Of a stretch of DNA of 36,831 nt, positions 17,901 through 24,781 are shown one piece after another. A model generated the notes under the pieces. The model was not told the origin of the DNA. It saw nothing but the letters and a program-made list of their open reading frames with translations, and did not search any database. Numbering within the stretch: position 1 is the stretch's first letter; every line of letters begins with the position of its first letter. A program made the translations under genes and the position numbers. This DNA is from Microbacterium sp. (GTDB taxonomy: Bacteria; Actinomycetota; Actinomycetes; Actinomycetales; Microbacteriaceae), in the NCBI GenBank assembly GCA_029239165.1, contig JAQZBG010000004.1, positions 1 to 36,831 on the forward strand, in the 5' to 3' direction.

Positions 17901-19593
17901 TGTAGAGGACGGCAGATCTTCCGGTCTGCGTGATCTCCACCTGGGCGGAGGTGTGCAGGCCCCACCGCGATGTCGTGCCCGCAGGCGCAGTGAACTCGTC
18001 TTGCAGGACCACCTGTTGCGACGTGGGAAGGACGCGCACTCCTCGGCGCCATGTACCTGCCGCGGCTCCCTGGGCCGCGCTGAGGTCCGCCACGGCGAAC
18101 GACCCGACCGCGCTCGTACCGGACGACAACAAGCTCCCACCCGGCGCGTCTCGGAAGTCATGGGTGGAATCGCGGTCCAACGTGAGGGTGTTGTGGCCTT
18201 CCAGCCTGTTGCGGTAGTAGTTCCACCGTTCGGACACAGCGCCGCCGTTGCCCCGCGCGTCGTAGCTGGATCGATCGAGGCCGAGTTGCTGCGCCCAGGT
18301 GACTCCCCCCACGGACACCATGACGTCCCCCGCGTCGACGTGTCTGTGGCCTACTGTGGGGTCACCGCCGTAGCGCAGGGCCGCGTAGGGGGCCCTGACA
18401 TCCGTGGCGTCTCCACGCGCCGTCGCGACGCCACCGTCCGCATAGTTCGCGACCCGCGGCCGCGATTGTGAAGCCGGTGCGACCGGGGGAACCGACGGAT
18501 TCCGCCATACGAGGCGCTGCGCCGCCTGACGACTCGTCTCGTTCGCGGCGGACAGCCCCTCCAGGGACGTGTCGCCCGTCAACCGCGCGAGACCGGAGAA
18601 CTCCATTGCTGGGGACACAGCCGTCTCGCTGTCCGCAAACGTGAAAATATCTCCCGACGGGGTCATCAGATCTCGGATGAAGGCCCCGCTGCGCGCGATC
18701 CCGCCGATCCCATCGAGCCCCTGGGTGGAACCGGTCGCGGTCTTCAGCGCATTCAAGAATGTGCTGGCGTACTCGGTCGCGTACTCCCAGTACATGGGTC
18801 CTTCGGGATAACTGCCGTCCGGAAGGTAACCGGTCAGACCGCTCTTGATGGACTCGATCGAGTAGTCGAGCACCTTCTGCGCGTCACCACTCGTATCTTC
18901 GGAAACGATCGCGAGGCTCGCGAGTCCCACACCGCCGTTTCCGACGACGTTCCGGTTGTGCGTCGCTGTCACCCACGAGTTCGGGTCGCTCTCGGGTGAC
19001 TCATACAGGGGAATAGCGGGGCGAATGGCTTTTGTCAGCATCGCGTTGCGAAGGGTCGCGCGGCGCGCGTCCGTCCAGTAGCTGTAGCCCCAGTCGTACG
19101 AGATCGCGAAGGCGTTGGCGATCTCCGCGGTGTGCAGGAAGTTCTTCGGGTTCCAGTCCGGAAACTTGCTTGCTGCGTCGAGGTTCTTCCACAGACCTTC
19201 CATGTACTTCGCGTCGTTCGTCAGCCGCCACGCCATCGAAAGGGTGTAGGACCGCTCGACGAGATACTTCGCCGTCGTCAGAGTGCTCTCTGGATTCTGC
19301 AGGTCGTACGACACGACGGGCAGCGTGAGCTGGTAGTTCGCGGAGTTGAGGACGTCCTTTTGCAGGCGCGCGGAAACGGCATCTGTCCCGGTGTTGGAAC
19401 GAATCGTGGCGAAGTCGTTGGCGCTCGAGACGAGAAGTCGCGGATGACTCGTGGCGACCGACACGGCGGCCGGGACGGCCGCGATCGCAGCGGGGGCAGG
19501 AACGGCGATGTCAGCCATGAGCACCGCACCCATAAAGAGGGATGCAGCCAGCATGGCCCACTTTCGCCGCGAAGAGGACGGTGTGGCGCGCAT
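14998..19593 (-). CDS. Giant secreted heparinase II/III-type polysaccharide lyase with duplicated binding modules
   Basis: This 1531-residue secreted enzyme is expected to cleave a polysaccharide by beta-elimination. A signal peptide covers about 1-40. The catalytic region (about 50-640) has the alpha-helical toroid (THNRNVVGNGG at 211-221, YPEGPMYWEY at 262-271) and then the beta-sandwich part with GHRH (415-418) and GHNTL (466-470), typical of heparinase II/III-like lyases. Behind it come an Ig-like segment (about 650-725), a discoidin (F5/8 C) module (732-850), an Ig-like linker, a CBM96/DNRLRE-type module (952-1122), a second discoidin module (1128-1250), a Big2-like domain (1268-1348) and a second CBM96-type module (1353-1531). 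The ATG at 19593 has CGGAG five bases before it and is preferred over an in-frame ATG at 19638. The substrate is unknown. It may be the locus polymer or a foreign glycan. Confidence 0.9.
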   Translation of the reverse strand: MRATPSSSRRKWAMLAASLFMGAVLMADIAVPAPAAIAAVPAAVSVATSHPRLLVSSANDFATIRSNTGTDAVSARLQKDVLNSANYQLTLPVVSYDLQNPESTLTTAKYLVERSYTLSMAWRLTNDAKYMEGLWKNLDAASKFPDWNPKNFLHTAEIANAFAISYDWGYSYWTDARRATLRNAMLTKAIRPAIPLYESPESDPNSWVTATHNRNVVGNGGVGLASLAIVSEDTSGDAQKVLDYSIESIKSGLTGYLPDGSYPEGPMYWEYATEYASTFLNALKTATGSTQGLDGIGGIARSGAFIRDLMTPSGDIFTFADSETAVSPAMEFSGLARLTGDTSLEGLSAANETSRQAAQRLVWRNPSVPPVAPASQSRPRVANYADGGVATARGDATDVRAPYAALRYGGDPTVGHRHVDAGDVMVSVGGVTWAQQLGLDRSSYDARGNGGAVSERWNYYRNRLEGHNTLTLDRDSTHDFRDAPGGSLLSSGTSAVGSFAVADLSAAQGAAAGTWRRGVRVLPTSQQVVLQDEFTAPAGTTSRWGLHTSAQVEITQTGRSAVLYKDGQRLLVELSASSGVRFRATPAVPSPISPRPEQDENTGVTKLVVDVPGGSAQTVAVTMTLLAPTATTASRAGQVTAMNGWGSAPEAAVQLSRLTVDGAGLQGFNASRRSYTVMRDPALPAPKIVARNTSGGTVSVRATTSMPGSYLVGSDLATGVLVTFVPDLTAVKTSTASSTTRGTPGAAHDGNESSGWATSGVQYLELTFRGQIDLNKVDILWTANSSRRIDYRILIPKNDTWAAAASGSYRSASGWSSNTIDSPPRVSKIRIEVSGDPGGDRTSTIREIAISGFRGTPAPANLTPGAWGVSSANGPSTLAVEEWAPLGVTISGAAANAQIELVSGNRGVARIDGTGAVGAAPGSTVLGAYARVGAWEFPSPARALTVVPSQALSLLPVQDTFVEGGASASKNFAGADRLDVKPTLPATPSDGTRVRTSLLRFDLSGVDTTRIASAVLVLTGAIADSAGGDAVRVDAYRPASTWTDTTVTYQNRPGFGAPLGSTLVTRQTGESRLDLTDAAKKTPSAQLSAFDLALGGSAPDNAALMARFGSSESSTPPRLEIVLAPAKATVSTSSATNTLRGTSAATHDGSTSTGWAGRGGATITWVLPQATLLKTVRAAWSPDASQKVSFKLLTSSDGKSWNNEGTYTYSGGPGTADHSFRFSRKVTQVRLELVSSSSTWQAVLREVELLSPGSPPAALPDRLFADATVSMPAKIAIGQTVGVPVKVVDITGATIDKAQVKHVSDSTSVVSVGTDGRLTGRATGVANITTTVSQGPLSRSFTTAVTVYQPGLFTIRTDGDTFSQGGGTADTTLGGLNRLDVKPQSPGSAADGGNIRTSYLTFDLTGTTPASTKSATLALYGSLIDDPSKTQGTVDIYTVSGSWSESTTTYANRPQLGQRIASFTVTREAKTWKIDLTEYIKKLPAGTKRISIALGGTVATTPEALMSRFNSKEAGEATAPTLTIQENVPAG

Positions 19594-19686
19594 GTGGACT
19601 CCGATTTGCAGTAGCTGGCGCGAATGTGTCGCACGCATCCACGGCTTAGCTCAGGGAGCGTCGCAGGTCCAATGTAATTCAGCTAA

Positions 19687-19716
19687 CTCATAATCTCGAG
19701 TGCTTCACGCGAACAA
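19687..19716 (-). promoter_or_regulatory. Weak candidate promoter of the lyase gene
   Basis: On the minus strand TTGTTC (19716-19711) is separated by 18 bases from TATGAG (19692-19687), about 95 bases before the lyase ATG. It falls in the relatively AT-rich 213-base gap between the glycosyltransferase stop (19807) and the lyase start. Both boxes are imperfect. No clear terminator was seen in the gap, so readthrough from the upstream operon remains possible. Confidence 0.28.
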
Positions 19717-19806
19717 ACCCACGCGCCGGAGCATCCAGTTCACATCTTCTCGCCCGCATATGTTTGACACCGCCGCTGCTTTTCCCAACTTCGAGGCCGT
19801 ATGCGT

Positions 19807-20817
19807 TCAGGACCGGCGGCCCGCCTGGGCGATGGCATCCCGATAGGTCGTGACATAGGCCGTCGCCAGCACCGGCCAGTCGAGCATAGAGAGATCGAGC
19901 TCGGCGCGCTCCCCCGCGTCCTTGACGGTCGCCACCGCTCGTTCGAGAGAATCGCCCGCCAGGGGGGAGTCGTACAGGATGACCCAGTCCTCACCGAACT
20001 GCGACTGGTAGTACTCGGTCGCCGCCGTGCGCGGCGCGATGACGGGTCGCTCGAGGCTCAACGCCATCAGGAGAGCGCCGGAGTTGTAAAGGTCGGCATA
20101 CGGAAGCACCACGACGGATGCCTCGACGATCTCCCTGTACAGGTCTTTGTCGGTCACGGCTTCCAGCAGGGTCGTCACCTGACCGGATGCCGTATCCGCA
20201 GCCGATTGCACACCGGTGGCGATCTCGGGAGTATGCGGCCTCCCCACGATCCGTAGGTCGTGTCCACGGTCGCCGAGGTTCGATGCGCCGAACGCCCCGA
20301 TGAGACCCGGCACGTTCTTGTACCCGCGGATGAAGCCGAAATAGAGCAACCGCCGACCGGAAGACGGCGTGCGCACCGCATCGGGGATGACAGAACGGTA
20401 GTGACCGTGGGGGATCACGTCGACCGGGGCCGAGAGGCCGGTCATTTCGACGGCCGGGTTGAGCGCGACGTAGCGATCCACGGCACGGTCCAGCCGCGCG
20501 AGCTCAGCGGCAGCAGCCTCGCCATGGTCTTCATGCGTGGCGAGGTTGTGGATCGTCAGCACGATGGCCGTGCGACGCATCTTCAACAGGCGCACCCAGG
20601 CGCGGAAGCGCAGACGCTTCACCAGCGAGACGAGCGGGTTGGACGCGGCGAAGTACTTCTCGGGCCATTGGAAATGGACCACGTCCCATCGCTCGCGGAA
20701 CGCCGCACCCCAAGAGAAATACGACGAGTCCGTCTGCTCAGACAGCGCGTCGATCAGCAGGGAAGCGAACGGGTTCCCCTGATCGCTCGGGGGGTAGACG
20801 GTGTGCAGAACACGCAT
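19807..20817 (-). CDS. GT-B glycosyltransferase, distal gene of the wzy-wzx-pyruvyl transferase operon
   Basis: This 336-residue protein has a GT-B layout. The N-terminal half contains WDVVHFQWPEKYF and VLTIHNLATHED, and the donor half has LLYFGFIRGYKNV followed by VVLPYADLYNSGALLMALS. The donor motif is YNSGALLMA rather than a textbook EX7E, as in some GT4 subgroups that act on EPS repeat units. The ATG at 20817 (or the GTG directly before it at 20820) overlaps the stop of the pyruvyl transferase gene, giving tight coupling. I cannot name donor or acceptor. Coupling with the pyruvyl transferase suggests both act on the same side-chain sugar, an inference. Confidence 0.85.
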   Translation of the reverse strand: MRVLHTVYPPSDQGNPFASLLIDALSEQTDSSYFSWGAAFRERWDVVHFQWPEKYFAASNPLVSLVKRLRFRAWVRLLKMRRTAIVLTIHNLATHEDHGEAAAAELARLDRAVDRYVALNPAVEMTGLSAPVDVIPHGHYRSVIPDAVRTPSSGRRLLYFGFIRGYKNVPGLIGAFGASNLGDRGHDLRIVGRPHTPEIATGVQSAADTASGQVTTLLEAVTDKDLYREIVEASVVVLPYADLYNSGALLMALSLERPVIAPRTAATEYYQSQFGEDWVILYDSPLAGDSLERAVATVKDAGERAELDLSMLDWPVLATAYVTTYRDAIAQAGRRS

Positions 20818-21659
20818 CACGCACCGCCCGCAGTCCGCGCGATGGACGGCACGAAGACGTCAGCGGGGAACGCAGCGAGCAGGGGGGCGCTGGACCAGCC
20901 GGCGAGAGCGTCCTCATGGCGGTGGCGAGACGTCGAGGCGTGGGCCAGAGCCGATGCGAAGTCCGCGAACATCGGCAGCTCGTCGCGACCCGTACCTCGC
21001 GCATAGTCCTCATACTTGAAGGAGCTCTCGGCCGACGGCTTGATGAGGGCAACCGGAACCCCCAGCATCTCGGCGAAGACGAGCGCGTGCAGAGACGAAG
21101 TGACGACCGCCTCACTCGCGGCGATCTCTGCGAGGACTTGCCGGAGCGGCGATCGCGGCGAGACGACATGACCGGTGGGAACGGGGCGCCCCAGATCGTT
21201 CAGGTTCGGGACGTAGAGGACCTCCCTCGACGCTTCACGAGGGGGACGATCGAATCCCAGCTCGAAGAGCAGCAGAGCGGGATCCCCGTATACCGCGGGG
21301 GCTTGCTCACCGGTCCGGTCGGAGACCCACTGCCTGGTGAGCGGGCCGCGGACGGCGCGGACGTCGAGGGTGCTCCACCGATAACGGTCGGAGGGGATCT
21401 TGCCGTTGACGCCGCTTCCCCACACCACGTCGCCGTCGTCGGCGAAGTGCAGCACCGAGCCCACGGAGAACAGACGGACCGGGTCACCCGAACGGGAGTG
21501 CGGTGACAGCCCCAGCCGTTCCCGCACGAGTTCCACGACCATCGGGCCGACCAGATCACCGAAATTGTTCTTCCGGGGTCCGAGAGCAAACCGACGCACG
21601 AAGGGCAGATTCAGGGACGTGCGCGGATTCCACGCGAAAGTCTCGACGCGACCGGTCAA
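20817..21659 (-). CDS. Polysaccharide pyruvyl transferase
   Basis: This 280-residue enzyme transfers pyruvate from phosphoenolpyruvate to a sugar as a ketal, adding negative charge to the polymer. Family signatures (PF04230) are visible in order: NNFGD (31-35), VVWGSG (78-83), RGPLT (104-108), GDPALLL (125-131), SSLHALVFAE (188-197) and KYEDY (215-219). The start is a TTG at 21659, chosen because AAGGAG lies six bases upstream and because it overlaps the flippase stop (TTGA). It is cytoplasmic and acts on lipid-linked intermediates before export. The acceptor sugar cannot be told from sequence. Confidence 0.93.
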   Translation of the reverse strand: MTGRVETFAWNPRTSLNLPFVRRFALGPRKNNFGDLVGPMVVELVRERLGLSPHSRSGDPVRLFSVGSVLHFADDGDVVWGSGVNGKIPSDRYRWSTLDVRAVRGPLTRQWVSDRTGEQAPAVYGDPALLLFELGFDRPPREASREVLYVPNLNDLGRPVPTGHVVSPRSPLRQVLAEIAASEAVVTSSLHALVFAEMLGVPVALIKPSAESSFKYEDYARGTGRDELPMFADFASALAHASTSRHRHEDALAGWSSAPLLAAFPADVFVPSIARTAGGA

Positions 21660-23101
21660 CGGAAACTCCTTCGAACCATGTGGATGATCGCCTTCACGTC
21701 ACGGCTGATCGGCTTGGCGATCAGTGCTGCGAGAGCGTAGAACGCGAGGCCGATCGCCATGCCGATGACGATGCGAGCGATGGGGATCAGGTCGTGGAAC
21801 AGCAACGTGTCGGTCGAGAACACCGCGCCAGCCATCAGCACGTTCACGGCGATCCCCCGCAGGCCCGTACGAACGATCACACCGATGTCCATGCCGGTCC
21901 GGCGCATCGGGAAGGCCGACAGCACGATCCAGTTCAGAGCGAGACTTGCGGCCACCGCCACGGCCACGCCAGTCGGCCCGAAGGGCGCCCCGGCGATGAT
22001 GAGGATAACCATGAGGCTTCGCGTGACGATGGAGAAACGCAGTTGCAAGCCGGTCAGCCCACAGGCGAGGAACGACCAGTAGTAGACGTACCCCATGACC
22101 TGGAAGATGCCGCCGAAAGCCAGGATCGCGAAGATACCCGCCGACGACGTCCACTGGGCGCCGAGAGCAACCTCGATGACGGGGGTGGCCAGAGCGGCCC
22201 CCAGACAGAACGCAGCCCCCAGCACGTAGGTCATGCCGAGCTGCGCCTGGACCACGTAACGGCTCATCTGCGCACGGTCCGTCTGCTGCCGGGACAGGAT
22301 CGGCAGAGCGACCCGTGTCAGCGGAGCGGCGATCTGCTGGACGGGGATCTTGAACAGCTGGTACGCGCGATCGTAGAGACCGAGAGCCTCGGGTCCCGAA
22401 GTGCGCCCCAGCGCGACCGAGTCGACATTGCCGCTGACATACGAGAGCGCTTGCACGCCGAACGAGTTGGCGGCGAAGGCCAGGAGAGGCCGCATCGGCG
22501 CTCGAGAAGGGAACCGGGGCATCCACGCGGCGAGGATCGTGGTGAGCAGAAGCAGCATGCCGCCAGCCGCGAGTTGCTGACCGACCAGCGCCCAGTACCC
22601 GGCGCCGTTCACCGCGAGCAGCGCCGCGACACCCAGTCCCGAGGCCTGCGAGGCGATGTCGATGAGGGCGAGACGGCCAAAGCTGAGGCTTCGCGTGAGA
22701 TGCGCGGTGAACTGCGAAGCCAGCGCCGACAGAACGAAGCCGATCGCCATCACCCGCACGACCATCGCCACGCCGTCGACCTGGTAGAAGGCTTCGATCA
22801 GCGGCGCCGCGAGGAAGAACGAGACGTAAAGGACGATGCCGACGCTCGAGCTGATCCAAAAGAGGTTCGACCGCTGCTGGTTCGTGATGTCCTTGGCCTG
22901 TACAGCCGCATTGGATAGTCCGAAGTCGCCCAGGAGAGCAGCGAAGCCCGTGACCGCCAAGACCATCGCGAACAGTCCGAAGTCGTCCGGGGAGAGCAAC
23001 CGCGCGAGGACCACGGTCGAAGTGAGCTGGAGGACGAACTTGACGGCCTGGCCCCCGAGCGTCACGCGCGCTCCGCGCGCAGCCTTCCCTCCATCAGACA
23101 T
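21656..23101 (-). CDS. Wzx-type lipid-linked oligosaccharide flippase (first copy)
   Basis: This polytopic protein of 481 residues belongs to the MOP superfamily, WzxC-like. It opens with GGQAVKFVLQLTSTVVLARLLSPDDFGLFA, which I give here only as the recognisable pattern of such flippases, and has about 12-14 membrane helices. It should move the undecaprenyl-linked repeat unit to the outer face. The ATG at 23101 is used; a GTG at 23110 is in frame, and neither has a strong ribosome binding site. It lies 51-60 bases after the polymerase gene and overlaps the pyruvyl transferase start. A second flippase is encoded at 34665-35894. Confidence 0.92.
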   Translation of the reverse strand: MSDGGKAARGARVTLGGQAVKFVLQLTSTVVLARLLSPDDFGLFAMVLAVTGFAALLGDFGLSNAAVQAKDITNQQRSNLFWISSSVGIVLYVSFFLAAPLIEAFYQVDGVAMVVRVMAIGFVLSALASQFTAHLTRSLSFGRLALIDIASQASGLGVAALLAVNGAGYWALVGQQLAAGGMLLLLTTILAAWMPRFPSRAPMRPLLAFAANSFGVQALSYVSGNVDSVALGRTSGPEALGLYDRAYQLFKIPVQQIAAPLTRVALPILSRQQTDRAQMSRYVVQAQLGMTYVLGAAFCLGAALATPVIEVALGAQWTSSAGIFAILAFGGIFQVMGYVYYWSFLACGLTGLQLRFSIVTRSLMVILIIAGAPFGPTGVAVAVAASLALNWIVLSAFPMRRTGMDIGVIVRTGLRGIAVNVLMAGAVFSTDTLLFHDLIPIARIVIGMAIGLAFYALAALIAKPISRDVKAIIHMVRRSFR

Positions 23102-23161
23102 GGTGGACACCGGACACCCCGGTCATCGCCGGACGCGACACGTTCGATTCGATGCCCCCGG

Positions 23162-24535
23162 TCATCGGGCAGCGGCCGGCGCGGGCTTCGAGGTCTTTTT
23201 CGAGGACTTCTTCGCCGCCTGTTCGAAGGAACTCAGTGTTTCCAACCCGACGCCAGCGCGCGCCGAGGAAAGGAACCCCACGGTGAACATCCAGAGCCCA
23301 ACAATCAGTACAGAGATCATGCCCCAGCCCGTGAGCAGGATGATTCCCATTCCCGGAATGGCGTAGACGATGACGCGCGGAGCGTGCATGTACTCGCTCG
23401 AGCGGAAGAACCGCGCGATCGCCCACACGATCAAGATGATAAGAGGCAAGAAAAACAGAATGGCGAGGACGATCCCCAGCTCCGCGGTCATGAGGAGAAA
23501 CGCGTTGTGGACGGGGTATCCGGAGGCCGTGGCGGCGTCCACCTTCCCGACGACAAAGATGTAGGCATTCGGTCCCGTACCGATGAGGAAGTCCGACTTG
23601 AGCTGTCGCAGCGCAGCAGCGAGCAGCAGCGGACGCAGCCCCCCCTGCGCGTCATCCTCGAATCGCTCGAGGACAAGCGGACCGATGATCGTCGCGGCAC
23701 CAAGCAGGACGATGGCTCCACCCACGCGTGTGCCCACTCTCGCCCGTCCGGGGAAGGTCAGAATCCACGCGGCCAAGAGGATCGCCATCGCGATCAAGTT
23801 GGCTCGGCTGACCGTCAGGCCACCGACCAACGCGGCCGCCCCGACGCACAGGAACGCCAGGCGAGAGATTCGCTTGTTGGCTGCCGTGGTGAACGGCAGC
23901 GACATGAGCATGAGCGCGAAGGCCACCTTCGACAGGTTGGCCGGGTGGCCGATGGTGCCCGAGACCCGGCCGACGGTCTGCTCGAGTGTACGCTCCGAGT
24001 TGACCAGGCCCGTGGGCAGATGCACCCCGGCGAGCTGCAGCACCGCGACGCCGAGCTGCAACAGCAGAACCACCAGAACGGCGGTGAGGAAGAATCGCGC
24101 GAACTTCTCTTGATTGAACGCCTCGCGCCCCACAGCCCACCCCACGCCGAACGCCAGCACGGCGCTCAGCAGCACGACGTAGCCCGACCACTGGGGCACG
24201 GTTCCCTGCCAGCTCGTGAACATCCCGACGGTCAGCAGGACCGCGAAGACGACCAGGACCATGGGCAGCTTGAGCCCTCCGCGACCGATCAGAATGATCA
24301 CCGCCGCGATGACGACAACGAGAACCTGCGTTTGCAGACCCAGGGACGCCGGTGCGATGTCGTACGGAGTGGAGTCAGGTGACTCGATGAAGGTGGCGAT
24401 CGTTCGAGGGAAGAGCGCAGCACCGAAGAGGACCACGAGAAGTGCATTCGCCGCGTAACCGAACTTGCGCCCCACGGCAATGGCAATGAACGGGCCGACA
24501 ATCAGCAGCACGATCAGCGCGACGATGGGTAGCAC
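23162..24535 (-). CDS. Wzy/O-antigen-ligase family polymerase (first copy)
   Basis: This membrane protein of 457 residues has about ten to twelve helices and a hydrophilic stretch with GTGPNAYIFVVG before TASGYPVHNAFLLMTAELGIV. That NxxL/ELG pattern is typical of Wzy polymerases and WaaL ligases (PF04932). It should join repeat units on the outer face. The C-terminus is a Lys/Ser/Ala-rich cytoplasmic tail. The GTG at 24535 with GGAG four bases upstream is chosen; a TTG at 24565 would add ten residues but has no ribosome binding site. It is the first gene of a four-gene minus-strand operon with flippase, pyruvyl transferase and glycosyltransferase. Confidence 0.87.
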   Translation of the reverse strand: MLPIVALIVLLIVGPFIAIAVGRKFGYAANALLVVLFGAALFPRTIATFIESPDSTPYDIAPASLGLQTQVLVVVIAAVIILIGRGGLKLPMVLVVFAVLLTVGMFTSWQGTVPQWSGYVVLLSAVLAFGVGWAVGREAFNQEKFARFFLTAVLVVLLLQLGVAVLQLAGVHLPTGLVNSERTLEQTVGRVSGTIGHPANLSKVAFALMLMSLPFTTAANKRISRLAFLCVGAAALVGGLTVSRANLIAMAILLAAWILTFPGRARVGTRVGGAIVLLGAATIIGPLVLERFEDDAQGGLRPLLLAAALRQLKSDFLIGTGPNAYIFVVGKVDAATASGYPVHNAFLLMTAELGIVLAILFFLPLIILIVWAIARFFRSSEYMHAPRVIVYAIPGMGIILLTGWGMISVLIVGLWMFTVGFLSSARAGVGLETLSSFEQAAKKSSKKTSKPAPAAAR

Positions 24536-24624
24536 GTCTCTCCACTTTCGCCTCGGACCCGGCAAGGGTCAGCGCAAAAAACACGCGTGATGCGACAGGC
24601 CACCTGCTGCTTCCCCCTCCGGAA

Positions 24625-24633
24625 ATGTTATCA
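24625..24633 (-). promoter_or_regulatory. Candidate extended -10 element for the wzy operon
   Basis: Read on the minus strand this is TGATAACAT: a TGn extension before TAACAT, about 90 bases upstream of the polymerase start. No matching -35 box is evident, which an extended -10 can tolerate. Tentative. Confidence 0.28.
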
Positions 24634-24716
24634 GTTGCCACAGAACGGGTCCGCGAGACCGATTTCGACGGCATCCCGCGAGCACGAAGAATGCGCGAAT
24701 GCCGGATTGTCGGTGC

Positions 24717-24766
24717 CGCGAAGACGCCCCCGACCCGCGTTCTCGTCTTCGCGCCGTCGAGACGGC
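24717..24766 (-). terminator. Double hairpin downstream of the GT-C gene
   Basis: GCCGTC/GACGGC (24753-24758 and 24761-24766) lies just past the GT-C stop codon. A perfect 10-bp inverted repeat follows it: CGCGAAGACG at 24717-24726 with its complement at 24744-24753, loop 17 bases. There is no T tract. It is suitably placed to end the GT2-VanZ-GT-C transcript, or to act as a leader structure before the polymerase gene. Confidence 0.45.
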
Positions 24767-24781
24767 TGCGCCGAAACGCTC

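Noticed and set aside
19639-19806. Small gene or RNA in the AT-richer gap upstream of the lyase
   Set aside because: No start codon with ribosome binding site and no strong hairpin. Only a weak promoter is proposed.
21503-22918. 471-codon plus-strand open frame
   Set aside because: It is antisense to the Wzx flippase. The His/Arg/Asp/Glu-rich translation has no hydrophobic core.
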